64,000 bases of DNA from Devosia lacusdianchii (GCF_022429625.1 NZ_CP092483.1:2666001-2730000); one strand, 5' to 3'; positions 50,278 to 61,400 are shown, counted from the first letter of the stretch. Notes: generated by a model from the letters alone, not told the origin. Numbers and translations are program-made.

Positions 50278-51282
50278 CTATTCACTGGGCTGCCGCTCGA
50301 GAATGAGGATTTCCAGTTCCTTCTCCGGCCAGAAGTCTTCCTTGACCATTTCGAAGGTCGTCGGGCCGGTCTTCTTGATGTCATCGCCGCAGAAGGAAAC
50401 CAGGTTCTCGGTGCTGCCCTTGTCGACGACCAGCCGGAATTTCTCGATGCTGCCACCGCCCCAATTGCCGCCGGTGGTGAGGATGTAGGAAATCCAGCTT
50501 TCGTAGAAGGGCGCCGACCAGGGCTCATCCGGATTGGTCAGGGTAGCGCGCACCGCGCTGATAAAGCCATCATCCGTGCAATACTTGGTTCGGTACTCCG
50601 CCGCCGGATCGTAACCCTCATAGGGTTCGCTCAGGAAGCTCACGCCCACAGTGCCGCCAACGCTCGGCTTGTAGCGGTGCTCGACCGTCACCGTTTTGCC
50701 GGCCGGGAAATGGCCTTCCCACGTATAGGTGGCCTTATAGGTCCATGCGGGCCAATAGTGCTTTTCCCAGCCTTCGCCGGCATCGAATTCATCAGGCGTC
50801 AGCATGCCCAGATGCAGCAGCTCCGCCGTCGTTTCATCGTCGAGCGCATCGGTAGCCTCGCTAGCCGCCTCCGAAATCGGCACCAGCGGCAAGCCGAGCT
50901 GCTTGATCAGCTTGGTGCGATCGACACCGAACGCGTAGGCATATTCATGCAGGGTCGCATCGACCTTCTGGCCGTCCAGCGTAGTCTCGAACTCGAACAG
51001 ATTGTCGTCCGGCCCCATCGGAAAGGCGACCGGCGACCAAAAATTCGGCACGATATCCGGCATCGGAAAAGCCACGAGGATGTTCTGGTCCTCGGTCCCG
51101 TCATTGCGGAACTTGTAGACCACGCGGATTTCATCCTTGGAGATGAAGAGTTCTTCGCTCTCCATCACGATGTCGGTGCTGGTGATGAACTCCAGCCCGC
51201 CCGTAGTCAGCACAGCCGACGTATCGTTGGCGAAAGCCGGTGCAGCTATCAGCAGCAGCGCTGCGGCCAGTTGAGCCTTCAT
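50278..51282 (-). CDS. DUF4424-family secreted protein
   Basis: A 334-residue protein with a signal peptide (MKAQLAAALLLIAAPAFAND). The mature part matches DUF4424: AVLTTGGLEFITSTDIVMES, then EELFISKDEIRVVYKFRNDG and NILVAFPMPDIVPN. The rest is beta-rich with GKTVTVEHRYKPSVGGTVGV and FCGDDIKKTGPTTFEMVKED. Function unknown; several alphaproteobacteria carry it as a periplasmic protein. GGGAGGAT precedes the ATG. It diverges from the leucine degradation operon across a 255-base region that must hold both promoters. Confidence 0.85.
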   Translation of the reverse strand: MKAQLAAALLLIAAPAFANDTSAVLTTGGLEFITSTDIVMESEELFISKDEIRVVYKFRNDGTEDQNILVAFPMPDIVPNFWSPVAFPMGPDDNLFEFETTLDGQKVDATLHEYAYAFGVDRTKLIKQLGLPLVPISEAASEATDALDDETTAELLHLGMLTPDEFDAGEGWEKHYWPAWTYKATYTWEGHFPAGKTVTVEHRYKPSVGGTVGVSFLSEPYEGYDPAAEYRTKYCTDDGFISAVRATLTNPDEPWSAPFYESWISYILTTGGNWGGGSIEKFRLVVDKGSTENLVSFCGDDIKKTGPTTFEMVKEDFWPEKELEILILERQPSE

Positions 51283-51537
51283 TCCATCCTCCCGGTGATC
51301 AGCGTCATGTCATCTACCACGACGTCATGACCGAGAAAGCCGGAATCGTCCCGCCGCAGTTTGTTGGGCACGGTGCATATCCCACGACGCGCGCAACGCA
51401 CATCCCGACGCACTCAAGACATCCATCCTAACATGAAGGCTGATAGACGGACGCCATCCTATTTCGGGGTCAGTTGGCCCTGCGGATAGTGAAATGCTCC
51501 TATGCGGTCCGTGCCAATCTTGCCTCGGGAGGACGGC

Positions 51538-54500
51538 ATGACGGCAAAGGTGATTTCACTGGATGACCGCTACTCGGCAACCGAGGGTCGGGTGTTCATG
51601 TCCGGCCTTCAGGCTCTGGTGCGTTTGCCCATGGCGCAGATGCGCCGCGACCGCGCGGCCGGGCTCGATACCGGCGCGCTAATCTCGGGTTACCGGGGCT
51701 CCCCGCTCGGCGGCTACGACCAGCAGGTGATGGCCGCGCGCAAACACCTCGATCCGCTCGACATCCATTTCCAGGCCGGCCTCAACGAAGACCTCGCCGC
51801 CGCCGCCATCTGGGGTAGCCAGCAGCTGCACCTCTCCCCCGGTGCGCGCAAGCAGGGCGTGGTCGGCTTCTGGTACGGCAAGGGACCGGGCGTCGATCGT
51901 TCGGGCGACGTGCTCAAGCACGCCAATGCCGCAGGCACCTCGCAACATGGTGGTGTTCTGGCCTTTGCCGGCGACGACCATTCGGCCAAGTCCTCGTCCA
52001 TTCCCCATCAATCCGACCATGCCTTCATGTCGGCGCTGATGCCGGTGCTCTACCCGTCCTCGATCCACGAATTCCTCGAAATGGGCCTGCTTGGCGTTGC
52101 CATGTCGCGCTATTCGGGTTGCTGGGTGGGAATGAAGTTCATCTCGGACACGGTGGAAACTACCGCCTCGGTGGACCTGGCCGGTGAGCACCGCCAGTTC
52201 GTGCTGCCGGATGATTTCGAGATGCCCCCCGGCGGTCTCAATCTGCGCTGGCCCGACCCGCCCATGGTGCAGGACGATCGCCTGCAGAACTACAAGGGCT
52301 ACGCCGCCATCGCCTTCGCCCGCGCTAACAAGGTGGACCAGGTCGTCCTCGACACCCCCAATGCACGCTTCGGCATCGTCGCGTCGGGCAAGGCTTATGA
52401 AGACGTCCTGCAGGCGCTCAAGGAGCTCGAGATCGGGCCCGAGGAAGCCAGGGCCATCGGCCTGCGGCTCTACAAGGTCCGCATGCCCTGGCCGCTGGAG
52501 CCCGAGGGTATCCGGCACTTCTCCGAGGGTCTCGAAGAGGTCCTGATCGTCGAGGAACGCCGCGAGATCATCGAGAACCAGATCAAGCAGCAGCTCTTCA
52601 ACTGGCGCGCCGACGTGCGCCCGCGCATCATCGGCAAGCTCGACGACAAGGACCATCACGTCCTGCCGCTCTCTGAGTCACTCACCGTCGGTACGGTGGC
52701 CCGCGCCATCGCCGGCCGGCTGCTGCAATTCGGCTTCGATGCCAGCCTCAAGGCCAAGATCGCGACCGAGCTCGACTACCTCGAAAAGCGCCACGCGCTG
52801 ACCCAGCATCACGTCGCCCCGCTGATCCGCACGCCCTATTACTGCTCGGGCTGCCCGCACAACACCTCGACCCGCGTGCCCGAGGGCAGCCGGGCGGCCG
52901 TCGGCATCGGCTGTCACTACATGGTGCAGTGGATGGACCGGCGCTCGGAAACCTTCTCGCATATGGGCGGCGAGGGCATACCGTGGACCGGCATGTCGCA
53001 TTTCACCGACGAAAAGCACATGTTCGTCAATCTGGGCGACGGCACCTACTTCCACTCGGGCATTCTCGCCATCCGCCAAGCCGTCTCGTCCGGCGCCAAC
53101 ATCACCTACAAACTGCTCTACAACGACGCCGTGGCCATGACCGGCGGCCAGCATGTCGACGGCAACCTGACCCCGCAGCAGGTGACGCACCAGCTCCATC
53201 AGGAGGGCGTCAAGCCGATCTACTTCCTCACCGATAAACCCGATGTCTACGAGCTGAGCGAGCTGGCGCCGGGCGTGATCCTCAAGCACCGCGACTTCAT
53301 CGACGCCGTAATGGAAGAGGTCCGCGAGCTGCCCGGCTGCTCGGCCATCGTCTACGAACAGACCTGCGCCGCCGAACTGCGCCGCCGCCGCAAGCGCGGC
53401 ATCGCCGTCGAGCCCGACAAGCGCGTCTATATCGAACCCTCGGTCTGCGAAGGTTGTGGCGATTGCTCGGTGCAATCCAACTGCATTTCGGTTGAGCCAC
53501 TGGAAACCGCCCTCGGCCGCAAGCGGGTGATCAACCAGTCCAGCTGCAACAAGGACTTCTCCTGCCTCAAGGGCTTCTGCCCCTCCTTCGTCACCATACA
53601 TGGCGGCGCCCTGCGCAAGCGTGCCCCAGTCGCCGCCTTCGATGCCTCAAGCCTGCCCGAACCGCATGTTCCAGCGCTGACGGCAAAACCCTGGAACATC
53701 GCGATAACCGGCGTCGGCGGCACGGGCGTGCTCACTATCGGTGCACTGCTCGGCATGGCCGCGCATATCGACGGCAAGGGCGCCATGGTGCTCGATATGG
53801 CCGGCCTGGCGCAGAAAGGCGGCGCCGTTCTCAGCCATATCCGCCTGGGAGCAACCCCGCAGGATGTGAGCTCCCCGCGCATCGTCACCGGCGGCGCCGA
53901 CCTGCTGCTGGCCGCCGACGACGTGGTGGCCGTCTCCAAGGACGGCGCCCAGCTCTGCGACCCGGCCCGCACCCAGGGCGTGGTCAACACCCACCTCGCC
54001 CCCATCGCCGATTTCGTGCGCAAGCGCGACCTCGACTTCAAGACCGCCGAAGTCGAGACCACCCTGCGCCGGCAGCTTCGCTCATCCGAACACTTCGTCA
54101 ATTTCACCGCCATTGCCGAAGCCGTGGCCGGCGACGCCGTCGCCACCAACGTCATGATGCTCGGCTATGCCTGGCAGCAGGGCCTGGTGCCGCTGAGCCG
54201 GGAAAGCATCACCGAGGCAATCCGGTTGAACAAGGTCGCCATCGACGCCAACCTCGCCGCCTTCGACTGGGGCCGCCGCATCGCTGCCGACCGCGCCAGC
54301 GTGGAGGCAGCCATCGCCGAACCGCCCAAGCCACCCGTGCTTGCGGACATGACCCTCGACCAGCTCATCACCCACCGCGCCCGGCATTTGACCGACTATC
54401 AGGATGCCGCGCTGGCGCAGAAATATCGCACGGCAGTTGAACGGGTACGCAGCGCCGCAGGCGACAAAGTTGCCCGCACGGTGGCGCAAACCTATGCGCG

Positions 54501-54993
54501 GCTCCTCGCCTACAAGGACGAATACGAAGTCGCCCGGCTCTATACCCGCCCAGAATTCCTGGCCGGCCTCGAGGCCCAATTCGACGGCAACTATCGTCTG
54601 GAGTTCAACCTGGCGCCGCCCCTCCTGCCCGGCAAGGCTGCCAATGGCCGGCCGCAGAAGCGCAAATTCGGCCGCTGGATGCTGCCCGTCCTTCGCGTCC
54701 TCGCCAGCGCGCGAGGACTACGCGGAACGCCGCTCGACATCTTCGGCATCAGCCATGATCGCAAGCTCGAGCGCGCGCTGATCACTGAATACGAGACTTT
54801 GCTGGACCAGGTTCTAGCCGGCTTCGACCGCCGCCAAACCGACCTCGCCACCCAGCTGCTGAGCCTGCATGATCAGGTGCGCGGCTACGGCCCGGTCAAG
54901 GCTGAGGCTGCGGAAAAAGCCAGGGCGCGCGCCGCCCAGCTCCTGGCGCAATACCAATCGCCATCGCCGGTCCCGGCCATGGCCGCTGAATGA
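51538..54993 (+). CDS. Indolepyruvate ferredoxin oxidoreductase-family 2-oxoacid oxidoreductase, fused alpha-beta
   Basis: A 1151-residue fused enzyme. The N-terminal thiamine-diphosphate/pyrimidine part has SGYRGSPLGGYDQQVMAARK; YYCSGCPHNTSTR near residue 435 and GDGTYFHSGILAIRQA near 500 form the TPP domain; an iron-sulfur region follows with CEGCGDCSVQSNC near 637 and SCNKDFSCLKGFC near 668; and from about 720 the gamma-like domain with GVGGTGVLTIGALLGM. This is the length of single-chain IorAB-type proteins in alphaproteobacteria, which oxidise 2-oxo acids to acyl-CoA with ferredoxin. As first gene of the leucine operon it may oxidise 4-methyl-2-oxopentanoate to isovaleryl-CoA; this is inferred. 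GGGAGGA precedes the ATG. Confidence 0.88.
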   Translation: MTAKVISLDDRYSATEGRVFMSGLQALVRLPMAQMRRDRAAGLDTGALISGYRGSPLGGYDQQVMAARKHLDPLDIHFQAGLNEDLAAAAIWGSQQLHLSPGARKQGVVGFWYGKGPGVDRSGDVLKHANAAGTSQHGGVLAFAGDDHSAKSSSIPHQSDHAFMSALMPVLYPSSIHEFLEMGLLGVAMSRYSGCWVGMKFISDTVETTASVDLAGEHRQFVLPDDFEMPPGGLNLRWPDPPMVQDDRLQNYKGYAAIAFARANKVDQVVLDTPNARFGIVASGKAYEDVLQALKELEIGPEEARAIGLRLYKVRMPWPLEPEGIRHFSEGLEEVLIVEERREIIENQIKQQLFNWRADVRPRIIGKLDDKDHHVLPLSESLTVGTVARAIAGRLLQFGFDASLKAKIATELDYLEKRHALTQHHVAPLIRTPYYCSGCPHNTSTRVPEGSRAAVGIGCHYMVQWMDRRSETFSHMGGEGIPWTGMSHFTDEKHMFVNLGDGTYFHSGILAIRQAVSSGANITYKLLYNDAVAMTGGQHVDGNLTPQQVTHQLHQEGVKPIYFLTDKPDVYELSELAPGVILKHRDFIDAVMEEVRELPGCSAIVYEQTCAAELRRRRKRGIAVEPDKRVYIEPSVCEGCGDCSVQSNCISVEPLETALGRKRVINQSSCNKDFSCLKGFCPSFVTIHGGALRKRAPVAAFDASSLPEPHVPALTAKPWNIAITGVGGTGVLTIGALLGMAAHIDGKGAMVLDMAGLAQKGGAVLSHIRLGATPQDVSSPRIVTGGADLLLAADDVVAVSKDGAQLCDPARTQGVVNTHLAPIADFVRKRDLDFKTAEVETTLRRQLRSSEHFVNFTAIAEAVAGDAVATNVMMLGYAWQQGLVPLSRESITEAIRLNKVAIDANLAAFDWGRRIAADRASVEAAIAEPPKPPVLADMTLDQLITHRARHLTDYQDAALAQKYRTAVERVRSAAGDKVARTVAQTYARLLAYKDEYEVARLYTRPEFLAGLEAQFDGNYRLEFNLAPPLLPGKAANGRPQKRKFGRWMLPVLRVLASARGLRGTPLDIFGISHDRKLERALITEYETLLDQVLAGFDRRQTDLATQLLSLHDQVRGYGPVKAEAAEKARARAAQLLAQYQSPSPVPAMAAE

Positions 54994-55009
54994 GTGAGTG
55001 GGAGATTTC

Positions 55010-56173
55010 ATGTTCACGACCGGAATGAACTTTGGGCTGGGCGAGGAAATCGAGGCGATCCGGGCCACCGTCATCCGCTGGGCACAGCTGCGCCTCGCGC
55101 CGCGCGCCGCCGAGATCGATGAGACCAATACCTTCGCCCGCGACCTCTGGCCGGAGCTGGGCGAAATGGGCCTCCTGGGCATGACCGCCGACCCCGAATA
55201 TGGCGGCTCGGGCATGGGCTACGTCGCCCATGTGGTGGCCGTCGAAGAGGTATCCCGCGCCTCGGCCTCGATGGGGCTGAGCTACGGCGCGCACTCCAAT
55301 CTCGCGGTCAACCAGATCAGCCGGCACGGCACCGAGGCGCAGAAGCGGAAGTACCTGCCACCGCTATGCTCGGGTGAGCATGTGGGAGCCTTGGCCATGT
55401 CGGAGCCCGGAGCCGGCTCGGACGTGGTTTCGATGCGCCTCGCCGCCGTCAAGAAGGGTGACCGCTACATCCTCAACGGCACCAAGATGTGGATCACCAA
55501 CGGTCCCGATGCCGAAACGCTGATCGTCTATGCCAAGACCGATCCAGACGCCGGCGCCAAGGGCATTACCGCCTTCATCGTTGAGAAGGATTTCCCCGGC
55601 TTCAGCACCGCCCAGAAGCTCGACAAGCTGGGCATGCGCGGCTGCAACACCTGCGAATTGGTCTTTAGAGATTGCGAAGTGCCCGAGGAGAACGTGCTCG
55701 GCGCAGTCGGCGGTGGTGCCAAGGTGCTGATGAGCGGCCTCGACTACGAGCGCGTCGTGCTGTCAGGCGGCCCGCTCGGCATCATGGCGGCGGTGATGGA
55801 TCTGGTCATCCCATACGTGCATGAGCGCAAGCAGTTCGGCCAGGCCATCGGCGAGTTCCAGCTGATGCAGGGCAAGCTGGCCGACATGTACACCACCTTC
55901 TCGGCCTGCCGCGCCTATGTCTATGCGGTGGCCGCTGCTTGTGATCGCGGCGAAACCACCCGCAAGGACGCCGCTGGTTGCATTCTTTATTCGGCCGAGA
56001 AGGCGACACAGCTCGCGCTCGAGGCCATCCAGACCCTGGGCGGCAATGGTTATATCAACGAGTACCCGGCCGGCCGCCTGCTGCGTGATGCCAAACTCTA
56101 CGAGATTGGGGCTGGCACGTCTGAAATCCGGCGTATGCTGATCGGACGGGAACTGTTCGCAGAGGCACGCTGA
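55010..56173 (+). CDS. liuA: Isovaleryl-CoA dehydrogenase
   Basis: A 387-residue acyl-CoA dehydrogenase. Family signature 1 is [15 protein letters not shown] near residue 130, and signature 2 is [20 protein letters not shown] near 341, ending with [20 protein letters not shown]. The [19 protein letters not shown] segment carries a glutamate at the position of the isovaleryl-CoA enzyme's base, which separates it from other acyl-CoA dehydrogenases. It converts isovaleryl-CoA to 3-methylcrotonyl-CoA, passing electrons to ETF, which is encoded downstream. The ATG at 55010 has a GGGAG site. Confidence 0.93.
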   Translation: MFTTGMNFGLGEEIEAIRATVIRWAQLRLAPRAAEIDETNTFARDLWPELGEMGLLGMTADPEYGGSGMGYVAHVVAVEEVSRASASMGLSYGAHSNLAVNQISRHGTEAQKRKYLPPLCSGEHVGALAMSEPGAGSDVVSMRLAAVKKGDRYILNGTKMWITNGPDAETLIVYAKTDPDAGAKGITAFIVEKDFPGFSTAQKLDKLGMRGCNTCELVFRDCEVPEENVLGAVGGGAKVLMSGLDYERVVLSGGPLGIMAAVMDLVIPYVHERKQFGQAIGEFQLMQGKLADMYTTFSACRAYVYAVAAACDRGETTRKDAAGCILYSAEKATQLALEAIQTLGGNGYINEYPAGRLLRDAKLYEIGAGTSEIRRMLIGRELFAEAR

Positions 56174-56174
56174 C

Positions 56175-57782
56175 ATGGCGGTCATCAAGTCGTCGATCAC
56201 CCGGCGCAGCGGGGGCTTCGATGCCAATGCCGCAGCCATGGCGGCAGCGCTCGACCAGGTCGCAGCGGCGGCCGACACCGCCATGGCCGGCGGCGGCCAG
56301 GCCGCACGCGATCGCCATGTGGCGCGTGGCAAGCTCCTGCCGCGCCAGCGCATCGATGCCTTGCTTGATCCCGGCTCGCCCTTCCTCGAAGTCGGTCTCT
56401 TTGCCGCCCACGGCATGTACGACGGCGCCTCGCCCGCCGCTGGGGCCATCGCCGGCATTGGACGGGTCGAAGGCCGCGAAGTCATGGTGGTCTGCAACGA
56501 CGCGACCGTGAAGGGCGGCACCTACTATCCGCTGACGGTCAAAAAGCACCTGCGCGCGCAGGAAATTGCCGCCGAAAACGAGCTGCCCTGCGTCTATCTC
56601 GTGGATTCGGGCGGCGCCAACCTACCCAGCCAGGACGAGGTATTTCCCGACAAGGAGCATTTCGGCCGCATCTTTTTCAACCAGGCCAACATGTCGGCAC
56701 GCGGCATCGCCCAGATCGCTGTCGTGATGGGCTCCTGCACCGCCGGCGGTGCCTACGTGCCCGCCATGTCCGACGAAGCTATCATCGTCAAGGATCAGGG
56801 CACCATCTTCCTCGCCGGCCCGCCCCTGGTCCGCGCCGCAACCGGCGAGATCGTGACCGCTGAGGAGCTCGGCGGCGGCGATGTCCACACCCGCCTCTCC
56901 GGCGTGGCCGACCATCTTGCCCGCGACGACGCCCACGCCCTGGCGCTGGCTCGCCGGGCGGTGGCGAACCTCAATGGCGGCAAGCGGGCGCACATGCAGC
57001 TCGAAACGCCGGAAGCTCCGCTCTACGACCCCGACGAAATATCAGGCATCGTCCCCGCCGATCCCCGCACCCCTTATGATATCAGAGAAGTCATCGCCCG
57101 CGTTGTCGATGGCTCGCGCTTCGACGAGTTCAAAGCCCGCTACGGCACCACATTGGTCTGCGGCTTCGCCCATATCCACGGCATGCCAGTCGGCATCATC
57201 GCCAATAACGGCGTGCTGTTCTCCGAAAGCGCGCTCAAGGGCGCCCATTTCGTCGAGCTCTGCTCGCAGCGGAAAGTCCCGCTGGTGTTCCTGCAGAACA
57301 TTACCGGCTTCATGGTCGGCAAGCGCTATGAGGCCGGCGGCATCGCCAAGGATGGCGCCAAGCTCGTGACCGCGGTCGCCACAACGCAGGTGCCAAAGAT
57401 CACCATGCTGGTCGGCGGCTCGTTCGGCGCTGGCAATTACGGCATGGCCGGCCGCGCCTATAGCCCGCGCTTTCTCTGGACCTGGCCCAATTCGCGCATC
57501 TCGGTCATGGGCGGCGAACAGGCCGCAGGCGTGCTCGCCATGGTCAAGCGCGACAGCCTCGAGCGGTCAGGCAAGAGCTGGAGCGACGACGAGGAAGCCG
57601 CCTTCAGGGCCCCCGTCATTGCTCAGTTCGAAGAGCAGAGCCATCCGCTCTACGCCTCGGCCCGCCTCTGGGACGACGGCATTGTCGATCCGCGAAAAAC
57701 CCGGGACATTCTGGGCTTAAGCCTCTCGGCTACCCTCAACGCGCCCATCTCCGAAACCCGCTTCGGCCTCTTCAGGATGTGA
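56175..57782 (+). CDS. liuB: Methylcrotonyl-CoA carboxylase, carboxyltransferase (beta) subunit
   Basis: A 535-residue carboxyltransferase. It shows [20 protein letters not shown], then [20 protein letters not shown] and [20 protein letters not shown], the acyl-CoA carboxylase N-domain, and the C-domain with [20 protein letters not shown] and [20 protein letters not shown]. These are the marks of the 3-methylcrotonyl-CoA carboxylase beta subunit rather than the acetyl- or propionyl-CoA ones. It transfers CO2 from biotin to 3-methylcrotonyl-CoA. It begins one base after the liuA stop and its stop overlaps the start of the alpha subunit gene. Confidence 0.95.
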   Translation: MAVIKSSITRRSGGFDANAAAMAAALDQVAAAADTAMAGGGQAARDRHVARGKLLPRQRIDALLDPGSPFLEVGLFAAHGMYDGASPAAGAIAGIGRVEGREVMVVCNDATVKGGTYYPLTVKKHLRAQEIAAENELPCVYLVDSGGANLPSQDEVFPDKEHFGRIFFNQANMSARGIAQIAVVMGSCTAGGAYVPAMSDEAIIVKDQGTIFLAGPPLVRAATGEIVTAEELGGGDVHTRLSGVADHLARDDAHALALARRAVANLNGGKRAHMQLETPEAPLYDPDEISGIVPADPRTPYDIREVIARVVDGSRFDEFKARYGTTLVCGFAHIHGMPVGIIANNGVLFSESALKGAHFVELCSQRKVPLVFLQNITGFMVGKRYEAGGIAKDGAKLVTAVATTQVPKITMLVGGSFGAGNYGMAGRAYSPRFLWTWPNSRISVMGGEQAAGVLAMVKRDSLERSGKSWSDDEEAAFRAPVIAQFEEQSHPLYASARLWDDGIVDPRKTRDILGLSLSATLNAPISETRFGLFRM

Positions 57783-59752
57783 TGATGTTCCAGACCATCC
57801 TGATCGCCAATCGCGGCGAAATAGCCTGCCGCGTGATCCGCACCGCAAAACGTCTCGGCATCCGCACGGTCGCCGTCTATTCCGACGCCGAGGCCGGCGC
57901 GCTGCACGTAACCATGGCCGACGAGGCGCACCGGATCGGGCCCGCGCCGGTGAGCGAAAGCTACCTGCGCGGCGACGCGATCATCGCCGCCGCACTCGCC
58001 AGCGGCGCACAGGCCATTCACCCCGGCTACGGATTCCTGTCGGAAAACGCGGAGTTTGCCGAGGCCGTCGCTGTCGCGGGCCTCACCTTCATCGGCCCCT
58101 CCCCGTCAGCCATCCGCGCCATGGGCCTCAAGGACGCGGCCAAGGCATTGATGGAACAGGCGGGCGTGCCGGTGGTCCCCGGCTACCACGGCGCTAGCCA
58201 GGACCCCGCCGTGCTGGCCGCGGAAGCCGCGCGCATCGGCTATCCCGTCCTGATCAAGGCACGCGCCGGCGGCGGCGGCAAAGGCATGCGCCGGGTCGAT
58301 GATCCCCGCGACTTCGCCGAAGCCCTGGCTGGCGCCCAGCGCGAGGGGCTGGCCAGCTTCGGCGACGGCCACTGCCTCATCGAAACCTACGTCGCCCGCC
58401 CGCGCCACATCGAAGTGCAGGTCTTCGGCGATAGCCACGGCAATGCCGTACACCTCTTCGAGCGCGACTGCTCGCTGCAACGCCGCCACCAGAAGGTCAT
58501 CGAGGAGGCCCCCGCGCCCGGCATGACGCCTGAGATGCGATCGGCAATGGGCGAAGCGGCCGTCAAGGCCGCCAAGGCCATCGGCTATGCGGGCGCCGGC
58601 ACAGTGGAATTCATCGTCGACGCCAGCGATGGCCTGCGGCCCGACCGCTTCTACTTCATGGAAATGAACACGCGACTGCAGGTGGAACACCCGGTGACCG
58701 AGTTCATCACCGGGCTCGACCTGGTGGAACTGCAACTGCGCGTCGCCGCCGGCGAAGAACTGTCATTCACCCAGGACGATCTCAAGATCGACGGCTGGGC
58801 TTTCGAGGCGCGCCTCTACGCCGAGGACGCCGCCAAGGGCTTCCTGCCCGCCATCGGCACCCTTGGCCACCTGCGCCTGCCGCAGACCGAAGGCCCGGTC
58901 CGTGTCGATAGCGGGGTGCGGCAGGGCGACGCCATTACCCCATATTACGATCCGATGATCGCCAAGCTGATCGTGCACGGACCGGATCGCGCCACCGCTC
59001 TCGCCCGGCTGCGCGCCGCGCTGACCGAGTGCCAGATTGCGGGCACCGTCACCAATCTGGCCTTCCTCTCAGCTCTCGCCGCCGATCCGGACCTCGCTTC
59101 CGGCGATGTCGATACTGGCCTGATCGCTCGCAAGCAGGAAGCGCTGACGGCTCAACCCGACCTGCCCGACGCGGCCATCGCCCTCGCGACCCTGACCGCG
59201 CTTGGCCTCCCCGGCTCACCCGACCCCAACCCCTGGGGTGCCCGCCACGGCTGGCGCGCTTGGGGCAATGCCACCCACACCATAACGCTTCACGGCGAAA
59301 CGCCCCTGCCCGCATCCGTGACGCCGACCCCCGCCGCCTACGAGATCGAGGTACGCGACCACCGCTTCTCGGTGACCATACCGTCCCCTGGACGGCTGAG
59401 CCTCAATGGCACCCTGATTGCCGCCGAAGCCATCCGCCTCGGCAACATCATCACCGTCTTCACTGGCAATGCGAGCTTCACCTTCGCACTCCACGATCCC
59501 CTAGACGGCGAGGCCGAAAACGAGGACGCCGCCGACCACGTCCTGTCGCCCATGCCCGGCGCCGTCCGCGCCGTGCTCGCCGAGCCGGGTCAAGCGGTGA
59601 CCCAGGGCCAAGCGCTGATCGTGCTCGAAGCCATGAAGATGGAATATACCCTGCGCGCGCCACGTGACGGCCAGATAGCGGAGTTGCTGGTCGGCATCGG
59701 CGATCAGGTCGACCAGGGCGCCCTGCTGGTCAACCTCAAGCCGGAGGCGTGA
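57782..59752 (+). CDS. liuD: Methylcrotonyl-CoA carboxylase, biotin-containing (alpha) subunit
   Basis: A 656-residue chain: biotin carboxylase (residues 1-450), a BT-like middle domain and a biotinyl domain at the end. It begins [20 protein letters not shown], has the ATP-grasp stretch VLIKARAGGGGKGMRRVDD, the EMNTRLQVEHPVTEFITGLD signature, and the biotin lysine K619 in VLEAMKMEYT. It carboxylates its biotin with ATP and bicarbonate for the LiuB subunit. The start codon overlaps the liuB stop (TGATG); two ATG codons occur in succession and either could be used. Confidence 0.95.
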   Translation: MMFQTILIANRGEIACRVIRTAKRLGIRTVAVYSDAEAGALHVTMADEAHRIGPAPVSESYLRGDAIIAAALASGAQAIHPGYGFLSENAEFAEAVAVAGLTFIGPSPSAIRAMGLKDAAKALMEQAGVPVVPGYHGASQDPAVLAAEAARIGYPVLIKARAGGGGKGMRRVDDPRDFAEALAGAQREGLASFGDGHCLIETYVARPRHIEVQVFGDSHGNAVHLFERDCSLQRRHQKVIEEAPAPGMTPEMRSAMGEAAVKAAKAIGYAGAGTVEFIVDASDGLRPDRFYFMEMNTRLQVEHPVTEFITGLDLVELQLRVAAGEELSFTQDDLKIDGWAFEARLYAEDAAKGFLPAIGTLGHLRLPQTEGPVRVDSGVRQGDAITPYYDPMIAKLIVHGPDRATALARLRAALTECQIAGTVTNLAFLSALAADPDLASGDVDTGLIARKQEALTAQPDLPDAAIALATLTALGLPGSPDPNPWGARHGWRAWGNATHTITLHGETPLPASVTPTPAAYEIEVRDHRFSVTIPSPGRLSLNGTLIAAEAIRLGNIITVFTGNASFTFALHDPLDGEAENEDAADHVLSPMPGAVRAVLAEPGQAVTQGQALIVLEAMKMEYTLRAPRDGQIAELLVGIGDQVDQGALLVNLKPEA

Positions 59753-59754
59753 GC

Positions 59755-60612
59755 ATGGCGGACCGCGTCACCATCTACGAGGTCAGCCCGCGCGACGGAT
59801 TGCAAAGCCAGAACCGGCTGATCGCGACGGAAGACAAGATCAGGCTGATCGACCTGCTTTCCGATTGCGGCCTGACACGGATCGAGGTGGCAAGCTTCGT
59901 CTCGCCCAAGCTCGTGCCCCAGATGGCCGACGGCGCCGAAGTACTCGCAGGCATCAAGCGCCGCTCCGGCGTCGTCTACGCCGCCCTAACCCCGAACATG
60001 CGCGGCTACGAAGCAGCTCGCGCCGCCGGCGCTAGCGAGGTCGCCGTCTTCGCCTCCGCATCCGAAGGCTTCTCGCGCGCCAATATCAATGCCACCATAG
60101 CCGAAAGCCTCGAACGCTTCCGGCCCGTCGCTGCCGCAGCTGTTGCCCATGGCCTGCCGGTGCGCGGGTATGTCTCCTGCGTTACCGATTGTCCGTATGA
60201 CGGTCCCACCCCGCCCGCCAAGGTCGCTCGCGTCGCCGAGGCTCTGCTCGCCATCGGCTGCCACGAAATCTCGCTCGGCGACACTATCGGCGCCGCCGTG
60301 CCGGAAACCACCACCGCCATGCTCCGCGCCGTGCTCGGCATCGCGCCTGCCACCCGCTTTGCCGGGCACTTCCACGACACACGCGGACGCGCACTCGACA
60401 ATATCGCCGTCTGCCTCGATCGCGGCCTCACCGTTTTTGACGCATCGGCCGGCGGCCTTGGCGGCTGCCCCTTCGCCCCCGGCGCCAGTGGCAATGTGGC
60501 GACCGAGGCCGTGGTCGAAATGCTCCACGGGCGCGGCTTCGACACCGGGCTGGATACTGCAAAACTGGTCGACGCGGCCCGCTTCGCCCGCAGCCTGCGC
60601 GAGGTGAACTGA
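59755..60612 (+). CDS. liuE: Hydroxymethylglutaryl-CoA lyase
   Basis: A 285-residue TIM-barrel lyase that splits HMG-CoA to acetoacetate and acetyl-CoA, the end of leucine breakdown. It opens VTIYEVSPRDGLQSQNRLIA with the catalytic Arg-Asp and Gln, then EVASFVSPKLVPQMADG, and ISLGDTIGAAVPETTTAM; the glycine-rich cysteine loop is FDASAGGLGGCPFAPGASGN, with the C-terminal cysteine of HMG-CoA lyases. GGAGG precedes the ATG at 59755. It overlaps the following gene by one base (TGATG). Confidence 0.96.
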   Translation: MADRVTIYEVSPRDGLQSQNRLIATEDKIRLIDLLSDCGLTRIEVASFVSPKLVPQMADGAEVLAGIKRRSGVVYAALTPNMRGYEAARAAGASEVAVFASASEGFSRANINATIAESLERFRPVAAAAVAHGLPVRGYVSCVTDCPYDGPTPPAKVARVAEALLAIGCHEISLGDTIGAAVPETTTAMLRAVLGIAPATRFAGHFHDTRGRALDNIAVCLDRGLTVFDASAGGLGGCPFAPGASGNVATEAVVEMLHGRGFDTGLDTAKLVDAARFARSLREVN

Positions 60613-61400
60613 TGGCGTTTTCCACCCTGCTGTTCGAAACCGATAGTCGCGGCGTCGCGACGCTGACGCTCAACCGACCTGAGCGCCATAACGCCCTCGA
60701 CGGCACGATGATCGCCGAATTGCAGCAAGTCGCCAGCATGCTGGCAGCAGATCCAGCCGTGCGGGTGGTGATCTTGAGCGGTGCTGGCGTCAGCTTCTGC
60801 GCCGGCGGCGACCTCGACTGGATGCGTCGCCAGATGGACGCCACCCGCGCCGACCGCATCGCCCAGGCCCGCCTGCTCGCCGAAATGCTGAGCGCACTCA
60901 ACACCCTACCCAAGCCACTAATCGGCAAGGCGCAAGGCGCAGCCTATGGCGGCGGCATCGGCCTCCTGTGTGTTTGTGACATCGCCATAGCCACCGACTC
61001 CGCCCGTTTCGGCCTCACCGAAACCCGCCTCGGCCTGATCCCAGCCACCATAAGCCCCTATGTACTGGCACGGTTAGGCGAGGCAGTGGCCCGCCGCGTA
61101 TTCATGTCGGCCCGGCTGTTCGATGCGGCCGAGGCTGTCACGCTGGGTGTTGTTGCGCGGGCCGTGCCCGCGGGTGAACTCGACGCCGCTGTGGAGGCCG
61201 AAGTCCGGCCCTATCTCGCCGCCGCGCCTGGGGCCGTAGCCCGCGCCAAGGCGCTGGCGCGGCGGCTCGGCCCGCCGATCGATGCTGACGTCATCGACGC
61301 CACCATAACCGCCCTGGCCGACGCCTGGGAGACCGACGAGGCCCGCGAGGGCGTTGAATCATTCTTTGAAAAGCGCAAACCTAACTGGCTGAAATCGTGA
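60612..61400 (+). CDS. liuC: Enoyl-CoA hydratase family, probable methylglutaconyl-CoA hydratase
   Basis: A 262-residue crotonase. It has [20 protein letters not shown], the oxyanion-hole stretch [20 protein letters not shown] and the second segment [20 protein letters not shown], then [20 protein letters not shown] with the catalytic glutamates. In this operon position it should hydrate 3-methylglutaconyl-CoA to HMG-CoA, the step between the carboxylase and the lyase; the family alone does not prove it. It is coupled by overlaps of one base to the lyase before it and to etfB after it. Confidence 0.92.
   Translation: MAFSTLLFETDSRGVATLTLNRPERHNALDGTMIAELQQVASMLAADPAVRVVILSGAGVSFCAGGDLDWMRRQMDATRADRIAQARLLAEMLSALNTLPKPLIGKAQGAAYGGGIGLLCVCDIAIATDSARFGLTETRLGLIPATISPYVLARLGEAVARRVFMSARLFDAAEAVTLGVVARAVPAGELDAAVEAEVRPYLAAAPGAVARAKALARRLGPPIDADVIDATITALADAWETDEAREGVESFFEKRKPNWLKS

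Noticed and set aside
49933..51330. 465-residue plus-strand ORF
   Set aside because: Antisense to the GNAT and DUF4424 genes; no motif recognised.
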